Virus record (IMG/VR): IMGVR_UViG_3300017706_001232
Span: 1-27,005 of that record
DNA: 27,005 nt
Strand: one strand, 5' to 3'
DNA from: a virus
Shown: piece by piece, positions 1-10,628 of the stretch
Numbering within the stretch: the stretch's first letter is position 1
Layout of the letters: each line of letters begins with the position of its first letter
Made by a program: the position numbers and the translations under genes
Notes under the pieces: generated by a model
Seen by the model: the letters and a program-made list of their open reading frames with translations, nothing else
The model's database searches: none
What the model was told of the DNA's origin: nothing

Positions 1-1240
1 CCATCTGGAGGGGAACGTATGGGCAGTAGAAGAAACCTGCGTCATATGGGTTTGTACCCTTATAACCGACTACTGCGTAGTCACCGAATGCGTGACCAGC
101 ACCAACTGAACCGGCAGCGTATGGGTCAACGTAGACCTTGAACTTACCGTTGAGTGTACCAACGAAAGTGTTACCGGTATCATCTGGATCGAGTGCAACG
201 TTCATTGCTGGTGAGATGTTGAGGAATCCACCCATTGCGAGGGCAGAAGCAACATCAGCGGTGCAGAGAACGAAGTTACCCTTACCACGACGAGTTTCCT
301 TAGCGATCTGGTTGGCTTCACGTTCGATCTGGAACATGAGACCACGGAAGCGTTCTGCACTCCATCGACCGTCTGAGTCAGCATAGAGGTCGTACTGACC
401 GTCGGTTGCGATGTCGTTCTGCTTTGCACCAAGTTTAGCGTTGGTGTAAAGAGTACGAATGACTTCACGGTTGATTTCACTAAGAATCTCAGTGCTGAGG
501 ATGTTAGCAAGTTCTGTCTCGGCGTCGAGTCCGTGAACAGCCTTGAGGTCCTGAGCGAGTTCTGTGGTGTATTCAGCCTTGAGAGCCTTGGTCTTAGCTT
601 CGACAGCAATTCTGTCGATCGAGAAGCCCATGTCGGCAAAAGCCTTGTTACTACCACCACCACCGAGACCTTCAGCGGTGGCTGTTGCCATACCACGGAA
701 GTCTAGCCCGGTTGCAGCAATACCTTGGTTGGCTTCACCGGTGAGCAGCTGCTCTTGTGTTGCACCTGAAGAGAATGGTGCAGCGGAGAGACCAGCGTTT
801 GGTGAAGATGCCTGTGTAGCACCAGCGAATGCGTTGGCTTCTTGGAAGAGAGCCTCAGCACCAGCTGTACCGCCACCGTACTTGCTCTTGAGTGCAAAGA
901 TAAGACCGGTTGGAGCGGTCATTGGCTGAACACCACAGAGATCGTATGCCATTAAGTTTGGCATAGCACGACGAACGAGGCTGATTAGGATTGGATCGTA
1001 ACCAGCGAGGTTACCTGCACCACCAACTTGTGCGTTGCTAAAGTTACCACCCATGTTGTTGGCTGGTGTTTCGGTGAGGTACTGTTCCCTGAGAGCGTCC
1101 TGCTGGTTCTCAAGAAGAACTGCAGTTACCTTCTTTTTGTGGTAATCTCCGATGGTATCGAGCGAGTCGTGGTCTAGAAGTGGTGACCACTTTTCGACTA
1201 ACTCATCATATGGTGTTGTATCGTCTTTGTGTGAAAACAT
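1..1240 (-). CDS. 23: Major capsid protein gp23, 3' end outside window
   Basis: Precursor of the major head shell protein, expected to assemble on the gp22 scaffold and be trimmed by gp21. The frame is open from ATG at 1240 to the window edge (413 codons), so the C-terminus is missing. The N-terminus (MFSHKDDTTPYDELVEKWSP, then a YHKKKVTAVLLENQ segment) and the tail of the visible part (FFYCPYVPLQM) are typical of T4-like gp23; T4 gp23 has 521 residues. An AAGGAG lies upstream of the ATG, and the gp22 stop is 26 bases further upstream. By eye its codons favour AAC, GAC, ACC and AAG much more than neighbouring genes, as expected for the most abundant virion protein. Family assignment is firm. 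Position next to 22 and 21 agrees. Confidence 0.96.
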   Translation of the reverse strand, partial: MFSHKDDTTPYDELVEKWSPLLDHDSLDTIGDYHKKKVTAVLLENQQDALREQYLTETPANNMGGNFSNAQVGGAGNLAGYDPILISLVRRAMPNLMAYDLCGVQPMTAPTGLIFALKSKYGGGTAGAEALFQEANAFAGATQASSPNAGLSAAPFSSGATQEQLLTGEANQGIAATGLDFRGMATATAEGLGGGGSNKAFADMGFSIDRIAVEAKTKALKAEYTTELAQDLKAVHGLDAETELANILSTEILSEINREVIRTLYTNAKLGAKQNDIATDGQYDLYADSDGRWSAERFRGLMFQIEREANQIAKETRRGKGNFVLCTADVASALAMGGFLNISPAMNVALDPDDTGNTFVGTLNGKFKVYVDPYAAGSVGAGHAFGDYAVVGYKGTNPYDAGFFYCPYVPLQM

Positions 1241-1266
1241 GTCCTATTTCTCCTTAGAAATTTAAA

Positions 1267-2304
1267 TTATTTGTTTCTGTTTTGAAAACCAATTGCCTTT
1301 GTGTAAGCATCCATGAGGTTGTCTGTACCTCCATTATGCTGTACTTCTTCTGATAACATTCTTGGTGATGTTGATTCTTGCGAAACGGATTCGGTTGAAG
1401 CAATATTACCCAAGAATGATTCTCTTACGATTTGGAGCTTACGTGAATACTGATCATAATCTTCAAACTCTACTGTCTCTGCAAGTTGTGCAAATCTTTC
1501 AACTTCGGTGTCTGTTAACTCTTCGCACATTGTGGCAAAGATAGACTGAGCTGCAGTTACATTAAGAGCTTTTGTCAGTTCGATATTTCTTTCCATCTGA
1601 CTATTAAGTTGTTCTTCAAGATCTTCCTTGACGGTATATAATTCGTCAACAACCTTAACCTTTTCGTCTGGCATCTCGATGTAGTGAGCTTCGAATAGTG
1701 ACTTGAGACCACTCAAGAATGACTCTGCGATATCAGACTGAATACCTCTTTCGATGGCAATCTGATTGTCGGTTGTCCATTCTTCAACAACATATGAAAG
1801 GAAATCGTCGAGCTTTTCAGATAGGTCTTCTGCAATCGTTTCGACCTGACCATTTAAGGTTTTGTCGAAGGACTCTTGCATCTCTGTCTGAATAAAATCG
1901 ATTCTTTCTTCAAGAGCGGCATCAAAGATTGTGGAAAGTTTTTCCATTAGCTCTGGTGAAAGTTCGTTTTCTGCGAAGAGTTGAGAAAGGTATTCTGCGG
2001 AAGAAGTGTTTTCTTTAACTTCTTCTTCTTCACCTTCTTCTTTCTTCTTGGGAGCTACACCTGCACCACCACCCTCTGCGTCAGAAGGTTTGGCTTGAAT
2101 AGTAGCCATGTTCTGTGCTGCGTCATGTGGTGTTTCGAGTGTACCAAGTTGAGCGCCCTTACCGCTCGCATCTTGGTATAGTGCTGGATCATCGAAACCG
2201 CTAGGATCTACTGTTCTAGCAGCGTCTGTTGATTCTTTAAATGAACGTAGACCGTTTTCTACGGCTTCCGCGAGTTCTTCTTTGAATGTTTCTTTGTTAC
2301 TCAT
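1267..2304 (-). CDS. 22: Prohead core scaffolding protein gp22
   Basis: Main internal scaffold on which the prohead shell forms; in T4 it is degraded by gp21 before DNA packaging. The 345-residue product is acidic, mostly helical in appearance and lacks a hydrophobic core pattern. It has a Lys/Glu-rich stretch near residues 86-98 and the conserved scaffold segment FLSGLKSLFEAHYIEMPDEK at about 196-215. The C-terminus (MDAYTKAIGF) also resembles gp22 homologues. It is longer than T4 gp22 (269). ATG at 2304 has AGGAG eight bases upstream and a late promoter box at 2333-2340. It lies between protease and capsid genes, the standard T4 order. Confidence 0.9.
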   Translation of the reverse strand: MSNKETFKEELAEAVENGLRSFKESTDAARTVDPSGFDDPALYQDASGKGAQLGTLETPHDAAQNMATIQAKPSDAEGGGAGVAPKKKEEGEEEEVKENTSSAEYLSQLFAENELSPELMEKLSTIFDAALEERIDFIQTEMQESFDKTLNGQVETIAEDLSEKLDDFLSYVVEEWTTDNQIAIERGIQSDIAESFLSGLKSLFEAHYIEMPDEKVKVVDELYTVKEDLEEQLNSQMERNIELTKALNVTAAQSIFATMCEELTDTEVERFAQLAETVEFEDYDQYSRKLQIVRESFLGNIASTESVSQESTSPRMLSEEVQHNGGTDNLMDAYTKAIGFQNRNK

Positions 2305-2332
2305 TTAAAAGCTCCTTGATGCCTTTCTGGAA

Positions 2333-2340
2333 TATTTATA
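2333..2340 (-). promoter_or_regulatory. Late promoter box TATAAATA before gene 22
   Basis: The minus strand reads TATAAATA, an exact match to the T4 late promoter consensus recognised by gp55-type sigma with gp33. It lies in the 71-base gap between genes 21 and 22, leaving a predicted leader of about 23 bases with an AGGAG ribosome site before the gene 22 ATG. Transcription from here would serve genes 22 and 23. Confidence 0.75.
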
Positions 2341-2375
2341 AAAACTAGATTCTTAAAAATATATGTTGTATACTC

Positions 2376-3017
2376 TCATATCTTCTTTAGGAAATCCTCG
2401 AACAATTGCGTGAACTTTGTTTCCATGTTACGAGATGAAGTTCTTTTGATTTCATTTTCGTAATGTGAAATTTCTCTCTCTTTAAGAATGCCATTATCCC
2501 AAATCCATTCCTTACCTTCCATGATACCGTCAACAAAAGCATCGGGAGCTGAAGGATCTGCTACAATATCAACTGCAGCAAGCATAAAATCAGGCTGTAC
2601 CATATTGACTCCACCCTCTGTCTTGAGAGAACCCATACCTCGTGTAGACACACCAAGTTTAGCACCCTCGTCCATTAAGTTTTGTACAATTTTACCCATA
2701 GGGGTATCCATAATTTTAGCTTTACCATTAAAGTTTTTGCCTTCACATTGAAGACCTTTAATGATATGAGATACACGATCCAAATTAACAGTAGGACCCT
2801 TTGGGTGGTTGAGTTCACCAAAGGCTCGATTCTTATCAACAAACTCGTTGATATATGTGTCTACCTTGGGAGATAAAACTTCCATTGGATAGATTCTACC
2901 ATTTCTATTTTTCTGTTCGGCTTGCATGAAGACACCAGAAATGAAATAGTTCTTCTTCCCATCGGAATCTTCAACTAGCAACTCAACGTCTTCGTTCATT
3001 TCTGTTATTAATCGCAT
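2376..3017 (-). CDS. 21: Prohead maturation protease gp21
   Basis: Serine protease that cleaves scaffold and capsid precursors during head maturation. The frame extends to a TTG at 3020, but ATG at 3017 is chosen: it forms a TGATG overlap with the upstream stop and gives 213 residues, close to T4 gp21 (212). The N-terminal half has YFISGVFMQAEQKNRNGRIY, the conserved GRIYP segment. GELNHP supplies the putative catalytic His (about residue 71) and GVSTRGMG the putative Ser (about 124); an Asp in VDIVADPSAPDAF follows. Residue roles are taken from the gp21/herpes-type assemblin family. It sits between core protein and scaffold genes as in T4. Confidence 0.93.
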   Translation of the reverse strand: MRLITEMNEDVELLVEDSDGKKNYFISGVFMQAEQKNRNGRIYPMEVLSPKVDTYINEFVDKNRAFGELNHPKGPTVNLDRVSHIIKGLQCEGKNFNGKAKIMDTPMGKIVQNLMDEGAKLGVSTRGMGSLKTEGGVNMVQPDFMLAAVDIVADPSAPDAFVDGIMEGKEWIWDNGILKEREISHYENEIKRTSSRNMETKFTQLFEDFLKKI

Positions 3018-3457
3018 CAATATGCATCCGTTCCTGCGTTAGCTGCGCCGCCACCGTTACCCATGGCTGCTAGTATTGCTCTCTTTTTCTTGGACAGATC
3101 ACCGGGTTCGTCTTTGGCAGCACCGTCTGGTCTTAGGTTGTCAGCACCCTGTGGGCTCTTACCACCCTCACCTTTTGGTTCTTCACCGTCTTCGTCGTAA
3201 TCTTCCTTTACAGACTTGTCCTTAAGAGCAGATTTCATTGACTCTTCTTTATCACCATCTCCATCGAAGTCTAGAAAATCTGGTTTGCCCTTACCCTTCT
3301 TGTGCTTTTTCTTTTCACCGAGAAGAGTTGGTGCAATCTCAACGTACATTTCATTTAGGTGGTTACCTAACTTATCATACAGGAGATCGCTTATTTCTTT
3401 CTTGGCGCCAATTAAGTTTTCGTCTATTAGTTCTTTGATAATTTTATGTGTACTCAT
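3017..3457 (-). CDS. Probable prohead core protein (gp67/gp68 position)
   Basis: Sits between portal and protease, where T4 carries the small prohead core genes 67 and 68, so a minor scaffold role is inferred from position. The 146-residue product starts with a helical segment, then a Lys/Gly-rich stretch (residues 49-58) and a striking acidic loop DFLDFDGDGDKEES (60-73) resembling a DxDxDG calcium-binding loop but lacking the usual residue 12. The rest is acidic, Gly-rich and probably disordered. Two ATGs are possible; the one at 3457 is preferred because GAGG lies six bases upstream, while the one at 3469 has no ribosome site. The stop overlaps the gene 21 start (TGATG). No sequence family was recognised with certainty. 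Confidence 0.75.
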   Translation of the reverse strand: MSTHKIIKELIDENLIGAKKEISDLLYDKLGNHLNEMYVEIAPTLLGEKKKHKKGKGKPDFLDFDGDGDKEESMKSALKDKSVKEDYDEDGEEPKGEGGKSPQGADNLRPDGAAKDEPGDLSKKKRAILAAMGNGGGAANAGTDAY

Positions 3458-3499
3458 GAGTGTCCTCATTTACAGGGGTGTATAAACTATGTATATTTT

Positions 3500-5089
3500 T
3501 TAGGCTTGTGGCGGGGGTACTTCTGCACCCGGAGCCGGAGCCATTCCGGGATCCATTGGTGGTGGAGCCATGGCAGCTGCTGATGCAGCTTCCATTTCAG
3601 CTTTTTGTTTCTCTGCTGTATTCTGTGAGTCTATAAGAGTTATTTCTTCGTCTGATTGCTGAAGTATGTTCTTTCTGACATATTCTGTTGAGTAGTATTT
3701 ACCTACTAACGGATCTATCTGACCTAACATTTGCAATCGTTCCTTTAGAATTTCAGTTTCTCGTAATTCATTAAAGTAAGAATCTTCATTAAAATCATAA
3801 GAAATATTCTGATTTAAATCTTCCCAGTCAGTTTCGGAAATAACACCCTTCAAAAGAAGTTGTTTTCTTAATACATCACTGAATATACCAGTAAATTTGT
3901 TTCTTAGTCTTTGGATAAACTTATAGAATTTTACTTCGTCTCTAGTAATTTCTGCAGATCGTCCCATGTTGAAACCATTCTGGGTTTCCAATCTAGACAT
4001 TGGGACATTTAATGCTCTATATAATTTTCTTTGTAGATATTCGACATCATCCATCTGACCTAAGTTTTGTCCGCCAGACAAAGTGCTGATTTCGGTTCCC
4101 CTACCACCTTCTCTTCGTGGTAACCAATAGTCTTCAAGCATATGAAGATGATTTCTATCATCTCGGACTTCACCTGTAGACTGATTGTATACTAGTTTGT
4201 TTCTGTACCTATTCATTAATTCTTTAAGGTACTGTTCTGCCTTTTGCTTTGGAAGGTTACCTACGTCAATATAAAATATTCGTCTTTCTGGTGCTCTAGA
4301 AATTCTGTAGATAACAACAGCGTCTTCTATTTGACGAAGCATGTTTACGGGTCGAATTGCTTTTTGTAGATAACCAACAACTTGCTTGGTTGTATAATCA
4401 ACAATACCACTATGTGAATATGCAATTGAATCTGGTAGTATCTTAAGACCACCACTTCCAGTGTAAGTTCCACTGTGCTTATCATTATCTGTATAGAGGA
4501 AAAACTCTTCTATATTTGTTATAATAGGAACTGATGTTGGTCCCTTAGCATATGGTTTTTTATTTACTTTTCGAACTTTCTTAATCTTTACTGGATCTAT
4601 AGGACGAAGTTCTTTAATTCCTGCTCTTGGATTTTCTGTATCAATAATAACTTGAAAATAACAACGACCATCGATATACCATCGTCTAAAGATCTCATAT
4701 GCTTTGTTTGAAAAATCAAACATTTTCATTATATTATCAAATTCTTTTTGAATTTTTGCTTTGATGTTGTCGGAAAATCCAGTGTGAGATAAATTCAACT
4801 TAACTGGTTTTCTATCAGTTCCCATGATAATAGAATCATTTACAATATCTTCAATAGCCATATCAACTTCTGGATATAGAGCTATATTTCTATATGTGTG
4901 TATAAACTGATTTTCATTTTGTATACCACCACTAAAATCAACATAGGTTCCCATGAACCCACCAGAATTTATAGTTTGAGCGCCATCATACTCATCAGGA
5001 GAAACAAATGCTTCCTGTTTGAGTGATGTTTCAATTTCTTCTTCTCTTGATTTTTTCCCTATGGAAAAACCAAATAAATCAATAGCCAT
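3500..5089 (-). CDS. 20: Portal vertex protein gp20
   Basis: Dodecameric portal at the unique head vertex; it nucleates head assembly, docks the terminase and carries the neck. The 529-residue length matches T4 gp20 (524). Recognisable family segments include YRNIALYPEVDMAIEDIVND near residue 66-85, RRWYIDGRCYFQVIID near 134-150 followed by IKELRPIDPVKIKKVRK, PERRIFYIDVGNLPK, and a C-terminal domain with GRSAEITRDEVKFYKFI. The last 40 residues are Ala/Pro/Met-rich and low-complexity, a variable tail. GGAG lies seven bases before ATG 5089, and gene 19 ends 15 bases upstream. Confidence 0.96.
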   Translation of the reverse strand: MAIDLFGFSIGKKSREEEIETSLKQEAFVSPDEYDGAQTINSGGFMGTYVDFSGGIQNENQFIHTYRNIALYPEVDMAIEDIVNDSIIMGTDRKPVKLNLSHTGFSDNIKAKIQKEFDNIMKMFDFSNKAYEIFRRWYIDGRCYFQVIIDTENPRAGIKELRPIDPVKIKKVRKVNKKPYAKGPTSVPIITNIEEFFLYTDNDKHSGTYTGSGGLKILPDSIAYSHSGIVDYTTKQVVGYLQKAIRPVNMLRQIEDAVVIYRISRAPERRIFYIDVGNLPKQKAEQYLKELMNRYRNKLVYNQSTGEVRDDRNHLHMLEDYWLPRREGGRGTEISTLSGGQNLGQMDDVEYLQRKLYRALNVPMSRLETQNGFNMGRSAEITRDEVKFYKFIQRLRNKFTGIFSDVLRKQLLLKGVISETDWEDLNQNISYDFNEDSYFNELRETEILKERLQMLGQIDPLVGKYYSTEYVRKNILQQSDEEITLIDSQNTAEKQKAEMEAASAAAMAPPPMDPGMAPAPGAEVPPPQA

Positions 5090-5104
5090 TATATATCTCC
5101 ATTA

Positions 5105-5635
5105 TCACGCACCCGTGAAGTATTCGTATTCCACCATACATTGAAACTGAACTAAATTATCCATTGCACCAGCTGCTAACTCTACGGGACCAACCATTGT
5201 TGGCCAGCAATTGTGCAGAGTCATAGTTTTTAATATTTTACTACCATTTAAATCGTAATGATTTATAGTCCAATCTGCAACATACTGTGGATCATCTGGA
5301 CCAAAATTGGTTATGTTATCAAAATGTGAATTTATTTTATCACTCCATTGATGTAATGCAGCCCAACATGTTTCCCCACCAACGTTACTTTTTGGTGAAT
5401 CGTATACAGTAAAGGACCAAGGAGAGTATCTTCTATCTCCCGGAAGTTTTAATATACGACCTCTAAATGCAACTGGTATTGCTGGCAACTCCGCCGCAGG
5501 AAGAGATGCAGCAGAAACTTCTGCAGTTATAAAACCACCTACTGGTAGATTCATAACTACTTCGTAGCGATTTGCTCTAGTTCCTAGACCAACTCTATCT
5601 TTAAAATCTTGTAGCTTTAAATTAAGATCGGCCAT
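5105..5635 (-). CDS. 19: Tail tube protein gp19
   Basis: Subunit of the inner tail tube through which DNA passes. The 176-residue product is near the T4 length (163) and has the tube pattern: an N-terminal segment with TRANRYEVVMNLPVGGF, a central RGRILKLPGDRRYSPWSF block, and a C-terminal strand region with LHNCWPTMVGPVELA followed by QFQCMVEYEYF. It follows the sheath gene with a 3-base gap, and GGGAG about eight bases before the ATG lies in the end of the sheath gene. A CATAAATA box at 5692-5699 could add late transcription. Confidence 0.93.
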   Translation of the reverse strand: MADLNLKLQDFKDRVGLGTRANRYEVVMNLPVGGFITAEVSAASLPAAELPAIPVAFRGRILKLPGDRRYSPWSFTVYDSPKSNVGGETCWAALHQWSDKINSHFDNITNFGPDDPQYVADWTINHYDLNGSKILKTMTLHNCWPTMVGPVELAAGAMDNLVQFQCMVEYEYFTGA

Positions 5636-5638
5636 CTA

Positions 5639-6823
5639 TTAGACTCCCGTTTGTGTTTCTGGTACAAACTCTAGAACAATATTCTCTATACTATTTATGG
5701 GTTTATATTCTACTTTAAGAACAAAGTTTCCTATATTTGCAATTTCTGGTGGATTGTTTGTTTCGTCGCAAGTTACTGTGAAACTTTCAATTCCAAATTG
5801 ATTGGTGACTGATTGCAACAAAGATCTAACTCTATTTGTAACCGCAAGTCTAGTTGCTGCATCATTTACTTCAAATAACGCCTCTCTTGCAATTATACCA
5901 ACTTCTTCTTGTAGATATAATAGTAAGTTTACAATACCAATTTTTTCTCCTGATGCGGTCTTGTCACCAAACAATAATATTCCTTGATTTGCAAAAGAAA
6001 TCACAGGATTGATTTTATTTTCGTACAGTGCATCTGCACTAGCACCCGTTAATGGTTCTACCAGACGATATACATTTAGTATTTTACCTCGAGAAAATCC
6101 TGCAGGTGAAGACCAAGTATTAGCAACTCGTTTTGTTCTTGCCATACATCCTACTGCGTCTGCAGCAAGATCAATTTTAATGGGAGAACCATATAAACTT
6201 ATTTCATTTTCTATCGTGCTTGCATCTGGAATATACTCTTTTCTTCCATGCACCCAAACATCATATTTTGTATTAGCAGCATTAACATTTGCGTTTCCAT
6301 TGGTAGTGCTATGTACTGATAATACGTCATTTCCTCTTGCTGTTCTTATGTTGCTCAATGCTACAGTACCAATTCCATTATTAATATCTGCAGCAAAAAT
6401 GCAATCCAATGGTATTGTAGATGTTGTGAATGGACTTGTAGATTCAGTTCCTACTATGACTTGAGCACCATATTGCGATGCAGTTTCTATGGTATGAAAT
6501 TGATGTCTTAAAGTTGCACCAATTGGTCCGCTAGGAAATCTAACTTCATCTTTGGTTGATGCATATGTTGCACCATCACCACCACTAAATCCCGGAAAAA
6601 CATATTCTGCACTATTACCAGAGTTGAGTGATAATCTAGAGTTCAGGTCTTCTAAACCCGTAAAATGAATATAACCCTGAACAACTTCTGATGTTGTTCC
6701 CAGAGCTTTTACTATGTCATTATTAAGTATAACTGCGCCAGCTATAAATGTGCCTGAGGCTTCACCAGAAGATGGTCTAAATGTATCTTCTGAAATTGTA
6801 ACGGTAACTGAGGGTAAAGCCAT
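5639..6823 (-). CDS. 18: Tail sheath protein gp18, compact form
   Basis: Contractile sheath subunit that surrounds the tube and drives injection. The 394-residue product is far shorter than T4 gp18 (659) and is near the size of P2-type or pyocin sheaths. It keeps the conserved core: an N-terminal strand (ALPSVTVTISEDT), WSSPAGFSRGKILNV at 237-251, and YENKINPVISFANQGILLFG at 267-286 followed by a helical and beta C-terminal domain that packs on the tube. The missing mass is most easily explained by loss or absence of the outer protease-resistant domains of T4 gp18. A CTAAATA late promoter and AGGAG precede ATG 6823. Position between terminase and tube genes supports the call. Confidence 0.92.
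   Translation of the reverse strand: MALPSVTVTISEDTFRPSSGEASGTFIAGAVILNNDIVKALGTTSEVVQGYIHFTGLEDLNSRLSLNSGNSAEYVFPGFSGGDGATYASTKDEVRFPSGPIGATLRHQFHTIETASQYGAQVIVGTESTSPFTTSTIPLDCIFAADINNGIGTVALSNIRTARGNDVLSVHSTTNGNANVNAANTKYDVWVHGRKEYIPDASTIENEISLYGSPIKIDLAADAVGCMARTKRVANTWSSPAGFSRGKILNVYRLVEPLTGASADALYENKINPVISFANQGILLFGDKTASGEKIGIVNLLLYLQEEVGIIAREALFEVNDAATRLAVTNRVRSLLQSVTNQFGIESFTVTCDETNNPPEIANIGNFVLKVEYKPINSIENIVLEFVPETQTGV
5692..5699 (-). promoter_or_regulatory. Possible late promoter box CATAAATA before gene 19
   Basis: The minus strand reads CATAAATA inside the 3' end of the sheath gene, with about 57 bases between box and gene 19 start. It differs from the T4 consensus only at the first base. 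AT-rich sequence makes chance matches common, so this is tentative; extra gene 19 transcription would fit the high tube protein demand. Confidence 0.3.
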
Positions 6824-6852
6824 TATATTCTCCTATATATGGGATCAATTAA

Positions 6853-8948
<2,096 letters not shown>

Positions 8949-8959
<11 letters not shown>

Positions 8960-9689
8960 ATTCTATATCTCCTATAGTTAAATCTCCACTACTACCACTA
9001 ACACCAATTGATTGCGTGGTTCCTGTAAATTCGTCATTTAATCCTAAGATTTCAACCATATCGCCTTGAACATCAACAATAATTTGTTCAGTTTTAATCG
9101 GTGCGTATAGTCTGGTTTTACACACAAACGCGAATGTAGATGCTAATATTCTTCTATCCAAGAAATTACCGTCGTATGTTTCTTGAACTGCAACATTACC
9201 TAATGTAATTGGAACATCTAATTTTTTATCTACAGCATTTAGATTTAAAGTAACTATAAATTCAGGTGAAAAATACGGAACTATTTGTTCTACTATCTGT
9301 AAATTATCTTCCATATTACGAGTATATGCAAACAGAGTAAAACTTACATTATAAGGAACCTCTTGAAATACACTTTGTGTTGGCTCACCCGCAACTGTAT
9401 ATCTTCTTTTATTTAACTTGTTTAAATGTCGAGTTGGATCATAGTCAATATTAGTCATTTCAAAACCAAGTCGAGGAAGAGAAATTTCAATTTTTGTTTC
9501 GTCACTAATACCGCTTTGTTGTTCTAATCTTTGAGTAAACTTTTCTTTTGACGAATAAATTAAAGGAACTTTAATTTTAGAATTTGATGTTCCATCTGCA
9601 TTTGTTCTTTCAACATAAATTTCATTGAATAAAGATCCAAATGCGACAGTCAGCTTTCTTAAAGATTCGTTATAGAAATGTCCAAACAT
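8949..9689 (-). CDS. 15: Tail completion / sheath terminator protein gp15
   Basis: Hexamer that caps the finished tail and joins it to the gp13/gp14 neck. The 246-residue product (T4: 272) begins MFGHFYNESLRKLTVAFGSL, very like T4's MFGYFYNSSFRR start. It continues with VPLIYSSKEKFTQRL near 42-56, EISLPRLGFEMTNIDYD near 68-84, and NLQIVEQIVPYFSPEF near 128-143, all family hallmarks. The C-terminus has a GVSGSSGD linker-like stretch (229-236). ATG overlaps the gene 14 stop (TGATG). Confidence 0.94.
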
Positions 9690-10624
9690 CAGTAGTTACC
9701 TTCCGAAAACGGATCTTTATCTGTAAAGTCAAACAAGTTTTCGTTCGTTTTTTCTTTTTCTAGATTTAAACTATCTAGTAAATCTGCTGTAGACCCCGGT
9801 CTAGTTGGAATCTTGAGATTAAGAGATCCGTATGATTCTATTGCACCAACTGCACCACTACTTTGACCGTAAATATATTCACCAACTTCAACATTAAACG
9901 TACCAGCCATATTTCCAATGATAAGAAGTCCGCTCTCTCGTGGATTCCACTCGAATGCCTTACCAATACCATTTGCGTTATCTATATTTGGAGCAGTAGG
10001 ACCAAAAGGACCGTTTCCGGTAATATGGAATGCTTGTTCTCCAAGTATAAAGTCTGTGGTGCTTCCAGTTAATCCCAGATACAACTCAAAAGCCTGAGTG
10101 TGTTGTTCGGTTTCAAGATCATCAATAAAACTTTGATCCGTTTCGAACTCTTCATGTGAGTAAGTGAACGCCTCACAACTAAGAACAAAGGTATATCTTT
10201 TACCCAAAGGATAAAATGGGTTTTCATGCTCCACAAAGTTTATTTCAAATATAGTGTCGCTAAGAGGAAAGTAAATTAAATCCCCTTCTCTTGGTCTTCC
10301 CAAATCCGAATCTGATCGGGAGATGACATCCTCAAAGACTTTTCGAGAAACTACAAGTTCTACTCTATCCTTTAGTTCGATGCCAAACTTGCTAATTATA
10401 TCTCCCTGACCTTCAAATCCATTAACGGACTTGACATACATTTCTATTTTATAAGATCCTTTGAATTTTGTTATTGGATCTTCACCGTAAAGGTAATCTT
10501 TGTTGAATTGTTTTCTTGGGATGTAATAAACATCACGACCCATAGCACTTATGGTTTCTCGTGTTAAATCTTCTACGAGTCTTTGTTCACTCGTGTTGTC
10601 GTAAAAATACGGATTCTTAGCCAT
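9689..10624 (-). CDS. 14: Neck protein gp14
   Basis: Head completion/neck protein that with gp13 closes the filled head and accepts the tail. Residues 1-165 match gp14: MAKNPYFYDNTSEQRLVEDL start, METISAMGRDVYYIPR-like segment, GEDPITKFKGSYKIEMYVKS, and a FPLSDTIFEINFVEHENPFY block. The remaining C-terminus (to 311; T4 is 256) carries Gly-rich loops (GNGPFGPTAPN) and a beta segment GTFNVEVGEYIYGQSSGAVG resembling an added domain common in T4-like cyanophage virion proteins. The ATG lies five bases after the gene 13 stop. Confidence 0.93.
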   Translation of the reverse strand: MAKNPYFYDNTSEQRLVEDLTRETISAMGRDVYYIPRKQFNKDYLYGEDPITKFKGSYKIEMYVKSVNGFEGQGDIISKFGIELKDRVELVVSRKVFEDVISRSDSDLGRPREGDLIYFPLSDTIFEINFVEHENPFYPLGKRYTFVLSCEAFTYSHEEFETDQSFIDDLETEQHTQAFELYLGLTGSTTDFILGEQAFHITGNGPFGPTAPNIDNANGIGKAFEWNPRESGLLIIGNMAGTFNVEVGEYIYGQSSGAVGAIESYGSLNLKIPTRPGSTADLLDSLNLEKEKTNENLFDFTDKDPFSEGNY

Positions 10625-10628
10625 TGGA

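Noticed and set aside
202-696. 164-codon minus-strand frame
   Set aside because: Lies in another frame of the capsid gene, with Ser/Thr/Arg-rich sequence lacking protein-like pattern; the gp23 frame is clear.
6009-6464. 151-codon plus-strand frame
   Set aside because: Antisense shadow of the sheath gene, whose conserved motifs are on the minus strand.
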